Shown here in pieces: positions 58,920-64,000 of a DNA stretch of 64,000 nt (position 1 is the stretch's first letter; every line of letters begins with the position of its first letter). Position numbers and translations under genes: made by a program. Source of the stretch: Tubulanus polymorphus. Its lineage: Eukaryota; Nemertea; Palaeonemertea; Tubulaniformes; Tubulanidae. The stretch lies in the NCBI RefSeq assembly GCF_964204645.1, contig NC_134035.1:6946501-7010500 (forward strand), read 5' to 3'. A model generated the notes under the pieces. The model did not search any database and was not told the origin of the DNA. It saw only the letters and a list, made by a program, of their open reading frames with translations.

Positions 58920-60230
58920 CTATCTCAATATATCGATGTAACTAGGAAGACCTTATTTAAAATGTCGTGATTTTTATGTCGACTTTTTGCGATATTGTCT
59001 CAATAAATTGCCATACGTATCACGACATTTTAGCTAAAGGGGTGATAATTATGTCGACGGTACGCGGTTATGTTGAGATACAGACGTCGAGATTGGTGAA
59101 AGGCGTGATCCGTATAACGATTTATCGTGATATTAACACGATATATCGACTTAATTATGTCGATAAATCGCGATGTATCATATTTGTTCGACATAATTTC
59201 GTCGTGATAAAAGGTCGCGACGGTTTTGTACGGGTCCCATATATACGGAAGTACGGAAGCGATAAGGGGCCTCGAGTTGTCGCGTTCCAACTCGACAAAG
59301 TCGCCATATTTATGTCGGCATATCGCGATATATCACTTCAAGTCGACATGAATATGTCGACATATTGTGACGTTTTGACGACATATTTCGTTTTCTCAAC
59401 CATTTTCCTCGCAACAATTCGACATATTCATGACGACTTGAAACTCAGTCGTACGGAAGCGATTAAGGGCCTCGAGATGTCGCGTTCCAACTCGACAAGT
59501 CGCCATATTTATGTCGACATACCGCGATATATCGCGTCAAGTCGACATCAATATGTCAACATATCGTGACGTTTTGACGACATATTTCGTTCTCACGACC
59601 ATTTTCCTCGCGACAAGTCGACATATTCATGACGACTTGATACTCAGTCGTCATATCACTGGCGTCCTCATCTTACATTTAGACATGTCTTCAAATGACG
59701 GCTTGTCCTATGGAAAATGGGCAAAAAAGCGAAATTTGTCGTGAAAACGTCACGATATGTCGACATATTCATGTCGACTTGACGCGATATATCGCGATAT
59801 ATCGACATAAATATGGCGACTTGTCGAGTTTGAACACGACAACTCGAGGCCCTTCATCGCTTCCGTACAGTCGCCATATTACTGGCGTCCTCATCTTACA
59901 TTTAAACGTGTCTTCAAATGACGGCTTGTCCCGTGGAAAATGGGCGAAAAAGTACGGAAGCGATAAAGGGCCTCGAGTTGTCGTCAAAACGTCACGATAT
60001 ATCGACATATTCATGTCGACTTGACGCGATATATCGCGGTATGTCGACAAAAATATGGCGACTTGTCGAGTTGGAACGCGACATCTCGAGGCCCTTTATC
60101 GCTTCCGTAAAAAAGCGAAATTTGTCGTGAAAACGTCACGATATGTCGACATATTCATGTCGACTTGACACGATATATCGCGATATATAGCTAATAAAGT
60201 GGGCGACAAAACCAAAAGAATGAATTGTCG
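58920..60230. repeat. Self-complementary GTCGAC/CGATATATCG array
   Basis: 1.3 kb built of short palindromes (GTCGAC, CGATATATCG, CTCGAG) and of larger units in both orientations. TCGACATGAATATGTCGACATA, GGAAGCGATAAGGGGCCTCG and ATATCGCGTCAAGTCGACAT recur three to five times. Because the units are inverted copies, long frames appear on both strands; they are not genes. Confidence 0.8.
59953..60109. mobile_element. 157-bp foldback with perfect 25-bp inverted ends
   Basis: The left 25 bases (TACGGAAGCGATAAAGGGCC and CTCGAG after it) are the exact reverse complement of 60,085-60,109. AAAAAG flanks both sides. A related sequence at 59,713-59,735 (GGGCAAAAAAGCGAAATTTG) lacks the insert and serves as the empty site. 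Confidence 0.7.
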
Positions 60231-60357
60231 AAGCGGGCGTTTAAACCAAAATAATCAATTGTCGCTGGCGATAAAACCAAAATATTGAATTGTCGCGGGC
60301 GACAAAACCAAAAAATGAAGTGTCGCGGGCGATAAAACCAAAATCTTGAATTGTCGT

Positions 60358-61075
60358 GACCTTCACACGCTGTTCGACCAAAAAACTTAATGTTCCGACA
60401 AGAAAATCGTGTTCGAATGAAAACAATTCTGTTTGATCAAACAATACGCTTTTTGTTTGAACCAAAACTTTTCTTCATTCTGACAAAAAAATGTGTTCGA
60501 ATAAAAAGCTATGTTATTGTTGAAATGCTTTGTCCCGGTTAAAAAAATTTGGTTGATCGAAAACAATTTTTTCGAATGAATGTTTGAATGATAACAATTC
60601 TGTACAATTGAACGAAATACTTTTGGTTTGGAGAAAAAACTTTTGACAATATACTTGATGTTCTGACAAGAAAATTCTGTTCAAATTAAAACGATTCTGT
60701 TCGATCGAACGATTGTTCGAACAAAAAACCTTTCGTTTGGACAAAAAAAGTTTCTTCAACTTTGGTCTAACCATTTTTTCAAATTGGTTCAATCGAACAG
60801 AATATTATTTGTTGGAACGGAATAAATTTTTTTCCGACGAAAGAATTTTTAAGCGAAAGGTCCTATGAACGAAAAAAAAGATATTTCTGGGGCTCCGCAG
60901 TAACCTTAAGCCGGACATAGGTCGGCCTTGCGACGCGATGCGATCCTCGCGTTGCATCGTAAGTTTCGGCGCAAGTCGGTTGCGATACGATTGTCAGCGA
61001 CTGTGTACGACTAGTTTCTGCCAGTCGCAAGAGCGTGTAGGTCGGTTGTGACAGTCGTGTCGCGTCGCAGAAAGT
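60358..61075. repeat. TTCGAACAAAA-rich repeat with TCGCATCGCA block (copy 2)
   Basis: Second copy of 39,770-40,550, same order and orientation, with several small indels. The GC-rich tail (GGTCGGCCTTGCGACGCGAT onward) follows at 60,930. Confidence 0.8.
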
Positions 61076-61079
61076 AGAA

Positions 61080-61440
61080 CGTCGTAATATAATTTGATGA
61101 GGAAAATGGGTTACTGTTAAAATTAGTTTTTAAAAACCGCGACAGAATGTGCAATCTTTCGGTAATAAATTTGTTAATTTATGCTTGAATTAATAATCGA
61201 TGTGACAAGAAACGTGCGGTAGATTTCGGAAAGACGACTTAGAAAAACATGTCGGCTCTTTGAATGGGGCTCAATTTTCGATGTTTACGGCCCGACAGTG
61301 CTTTTGTAACGTTGATTCTTCAAAATTCGCACGGAGTATTTGTAGATCGAACTGAGCTGAATGATATCAGACGGATTGTATCGGCAACAGCGGTAATGTA
61401 AAAAAGCCTTTGTACTTTTGACAAAAAATGTGTGGAAAAA
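61080..61440. repeat. Repeat family R, copy C (empty-site copy)
   Basis: Carries without interruption the sequence split by the Mutator-like element in copy A (around 61,257) and by the LTR element in copy B (around 61,364). Confidence 0.7.
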
Positions 61441-61915
61441 AATAATAATAATAATAATAAGAAACACGCGAATCTCAATAGGGTTTTCTGTGATGTAACA
61501 GAAAACCCTAATAATAATAAGAAGAAGAAACACGCGAATCTCAATAGGGTTTTCTGTGATGTAACAGAAAACCCTAATAATAAGAAACACGCGAATCTCA
61601 ATAGGGTTTTCTGTGATGTAACAGAAAACCCTAATAATAATAAAAAACACGCGAATCTCAATAGGGTTTTCTGTGATGTAACAGAAAACCCTAATAAGAA
61701 ACACGCGAATCTCAATGGGGTTTTCTGTGATGTAACAGAAAACCCTAATAATCACGCGGATATCAATAGGGTTTTCTGTGAAATAACAGAAAACCCTAAT
61801 AATAATAAGAAACACGCGAATCTCAATAGGGTTTTCTGTGATGTAACAGAAAATCCTAATAAGAAACACGCGAATCTCGATAGGGTTTTCCGTGATGTAA
61901 CAGAAAACCCTAATA
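61440..61915. repeat. Eight tandem hairpins, AGGGTTTTCTGTGATGTAAC type
   Basis: The palindrome AGGGTTTTCTGT-GATGTA-ACAGAAAACCCT (12-bp stem, 6-base loop) occurs at about 61,479, 61,544, 61,601, 61,661, 61,716, 61,768, 61,828 and 61,882. Copies are separated by AATAATAAGAAACACGCGAA and TCTCAAT with a variable AAT count. One copy has a mutated loop (GAAATA). Frames open on both strands result from the symmetry. Confidence 0.9.
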
Positions 61916-61916
61916 A

Positions 61917-62145
61917 ATGTATCCGATTTATTTAAATTACCAAATACAAAAGGTAATAATATTAAACATTATACATTAGAACCTTTATATCTATCAAAAG
62001 ATTATGATTCAAATGGTGTTATAGATATATTATATTATGAGAATCATTATATATGGATTAAACTAATTGATTTATTTTTTAAATCAGAAACTAAATTCAG
62101 TAATGAGAGTGCATTATTAAATCATAGATTTTTTAAGTAGTTCAT
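61917..62145 (+). pseudogene. 3' half of the Maverick/Polinton-associated reading frame
   Basis: AT-rich frame with EPLYLSKDY, NGVIDILYY and ENHYIWIKLI, the motifs that normally follow the domain seen at 39,200-39,440. It ends at a TAG in HRFFK and trails into AT-rich sequence up to the LINE at 62,232. The codon style matches the 39-kb piece. Confidence 0.4.
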
Positions 62146-62229
62146 TAGATGATTTATCAAAATCATTAGTTGATGATGAATTAAAAATATTAAAACAACA
62201 TTATCCATGTTGATGCAAGTGAGAACTAC

Positions 62230-63324
62230 ATGTCGTTGAAAATAGTTGACGCGCCGATAGAAATGTCAGATCAAACGATTATCAACTTTGTTTCCAAATA
62301 TGGAGAATATGCTGAAGGATCATTTAAAATGGGACGAATTAAAGGTACTAGCATATATACTGGGACTAGGTATCTTAAGTTAAAAAACGTCATTGAGGTT
62401 ATTCCGACATACACAAGAATCAACGGTTTCAATATCAGGATTTTCGGTACGGGCTTTTGCTGTCAGTTTTGCCTAGGTGATCATAACGCATATGAATGCC
62501 AGCTCAGATCAAAACCAGTCGAGTGTTACCGGTGTGGTAGTTTAAACCATAAAGCGCGAGATTGTGGCAAAATGTCACAGCCGCTCTCTGCACCTGCGGG
62601 TGGAGTAGATCGGGCAGTGAGTGACAGTATTAAAATCGACCACCCAATTGACCAGCCAATTGATCAACCATCCGGCACGAAAGTTGTCATTCTTGGAGAC
62701 TCAAACATGCGGGATTTTCAATACCCCGATGGAAAAGTAATTCATCAGTCAGGAGCAACTGTTGAATACATCGACCAACTACTCTCGAAAGTTAGCTCAA
62801 ATATTGCCCATCCCGATTCTGTTGAAAGTGTCGTGGTCCATCTCGGAACTAACGACATTAATCGTCATAGATCCGATGTTGACAGTGTTAAAATGAACTT
62901 CACCATTGGGTTAGCGAAAGTTCAGGAGCATTTCCCGAAATCGAAAATTTGCGTATCAAGCATTATACCTAAAAAGGGGTCATCTCCTACCGTAAAAGAG
63001 TATAATGCAGCGGTTGGTTTCGTAAATAGATATATGGAGGCGTTTTGTGTTAAGCAAAATATGATTTATATAAATAATGATGTGATCATCAAACCTACAG
63101 GCAACATTCGAGATAGGTATTACAACGTCAGTGATAGTCGCGGGGTGCATCTTAATGATTTAGGAAAGTCGGCACTTTCCAGTAACTTTGAATCTGTTCT
63201 TAAACCTGACATTACGTCTACACCATCAAATAACAAAAGAAAGAATAGATCGGTGACCTCTCCACCCAGTGCGGAAAAATTAGCGAAAAAACCAAATGTG
63301 GAATCAGATGGCGATGATGAATAA
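62230..63324 (+). CDS. LINE ORF1 (copy 2): CCHC knuckles plus SGNH esterase-like domain
   Basis: A 364-codon open frame. Relative to the copy at 29.3 kb it lacks the N-terminal part, because the insertion is 5'-truncated at about 62,232, so the ATG at 62230 is probably not the original start. Zinc knuckles: C78-C81-H85-C90 and C99-C102-H107-C112. SGNH domain from about residue 150: LGDSN with Ser158, LGTND with Asn208, and D302/H307 before LNDLG. The C-terminus is basic (KRKNR). In contrast to copy 1 all SGNH blocks are present. Confidence 0.85.
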   Translation: MSLKIVDAPIEMSDQTIINFVSKYGEYAEGSFKMGRIKGTSIYTGTRYLKLKNVIEVIPTYTRINGFNIRIFGTGFCCQFCLGDHNAYECQLRSKPVECYRCGSLNHKARDCGKMSQPLSAPAGGVDRAVSDSIKIDHPIDQPIDQPSGTKVVILGDSNMRDFQYPDGKVIHQSGATVEYIDQLLSKVSSNIAHPDSVESVVVHLGTNDINRHRSDVDSVKMNFTIGLAKVQEHFPKSKICVSSIIPKKGSSPTVKEYNAAVGFVNRYMEAFCVKQNMIYINNDVIIKPTGNIRDRYYNVSDSRGVHLNDLGKSALSSNFESVLKPDITSTPSNNKRKNRSVTSPPSAEKLAKKPNVESDGDDE

Positions 63325-64000
63325 GACTCTTGAAAGAGTGTCCCGACTCGGGTCAATGTTGACATTAATGTGTTCACTCGACTAGAACATTTATTCTATG
63401 GTTGATATATCAGGCAATAATACCTGTCGTTATTACGACGAAAATGAATTACTCTCAAGTGGAGATAATTTATCTTTTTTTTTCACATAATGCCAGGAGT
63501 TTCAATTCAAATTTTGATAAAATAACGGATTTTCTCTACTATTCGGCCGATAAATTTTCTGTTCTAGGATTCACAGAGACATGGACAAATGATGACCATG
63601 ATAATAGTATAATGTATAATATCCCTGGTTATTCAAGCGAATTCAATTCCAGGATCGAAACCCAGGGTGGTGGAGTAGCTCTTTATATCAAGAACTCATT
63701 GAAATATAAAACCCGCAACGATATCGCACCAAGTTCTCTTACATTCGAATCTCTTTTTATCGAGATTGATATGGGCAAACGCTCCAATATCATTATGGGA
63801 GTAATTTATAGACCCCCAGGAGGAAGGCTCGATCCCTTTGTTGAAGAGTTTGAAAAACTACTTGTAAATATCAATCGCGAAAACAAACGGTGTTACCTTA
63901 TCGGTGACTATAATATAGATTCATCCAAATTTGATGAGCACAGAAATACTGAGGTGTTCGTGGATACTCTGGTTTCATCATCTTTTTTTCCATTGATTGA
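62232..64000 (+). mobile_element. 5'-truncated CR1/L2-like LINE, cut by the window end
   Basis: Similarity to the LINE at 29.2 kb begins at GTTGAAAATAGTTGACGC and continues through ORF1 and the start of ORF2 to the window edge. It is inserted in the AT-rich Polinton-like remnant. Confidence 0.85.
63398..64000 (+). pseudogene. LINE ORF2 (copy 2), partial: AP endonuclease
   Basis: An ATG at 63398 opens the frame. A nine-base T run at 63,475-63,483 shifts it by one base, after which the endonuclease continues in the next frame to the window end. Motifs: SHNARSF, GFTETWTN, GGGVALY, GVIYRPPGG and IGDYNID (usually GDFN). RT lies beyond the window. Confidence 0.8.

Noticed and set aside
58967-60130. 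200-codon frame and several overlapping frames in the GTCGAC array
   Set aside because: Self-complementary repeats produce mirrored frames on both strands. There is no protein signature.
61432-61935. Long open frames on both strands over the tandem hairpins
   Set aside because: The palindromic repeat has no stop in these frames, so both strands stay open. The peptides are pure repeat translation without a domain.

Overview
The window looks like nuclear DNA of a metazoan, probably a marine invertebrate. It is AT-rich, carries spliced genes with GT-AG introns and animal-type transposons (Ty3/gypsy, CR1/L2-like and L1-type LINEs, PIF/Harbinger, pogo-like and Mutator-like elements), and has frequent 'taggcct' motifs. 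The species cannot be named from the sequence. There is no bacterial operon structure, no CRISPR array and no rRNA gene. I found only one plausible host gene, a small two-exon gene at 47,390-48,975 (minus), plus one weak candidate exon at 425-586. Almost everything else recognisable is mobile or repetitive DNA.

Layout. 0-6.5 kb: non-coding, with two foldback repeats. 6,564-14,126: a nearly complete Ty3/gypsy retrotransposon on the minus strand, with 194-bp LTRs about 98% identical and a GATC duplication. It has gag, a candidate -1 frameshift heptamer, PR-RT-RH-IN, and an extra ORF with an SGNH-hydrolase fold signature. 15-17.5 kb: tandem repeats, one set with CTCF-like motifs. 17,811-23,559: a pogo-like TIR element split by a LINE whose ORF2 lies in frame behind the ORF1 amber stop. 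24,898-28,250: a PIF/Harbinger element with a three-exon transposase gene and a convergent five-exon Myb-like gene. 29.2-33.9 kb: a CR1/L2-like LINE whose ORF1 has zinc knuckles and an SGNH domain. 35,790-39,055: an endogenous ssDNA-virus-like element with a PLA2-bearing capsid, a small membrane ORF and an HUH/SF3 Rep, in that order on one strand, inside inverted repeats that are themselves inside a 70-bp direct repeat.

39.06-62.2 kb: two AT-rich pieces that look like the two halves of one Maverick/Polinton-associated frame lie about 22.5 kb apart. They bracket a mosaic of duplicated repeats, a 31-bp minisatellite, the candidate host gene, a Mutator-like foldback element, a gag-only LTR element, a ~200-bp satellite, a strongly palindromic array and an array of tandem hairpins. 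62,232-64,000: a second, 5'-truncated copy of the SGNH-type LINE, cut by the window end.

The genes do not form a pathway. The window is a stack of nested insertions. Three (Mutator-like, LTR element, small foldback) can be proven within the window because related repeats still show the empty target site. The most unusual content is the ssDNA-virus-like element with the capsid gene upstream of Rep, followed by the SGNH ORF in the gypsy element and the stop-separated LINE ORFs.
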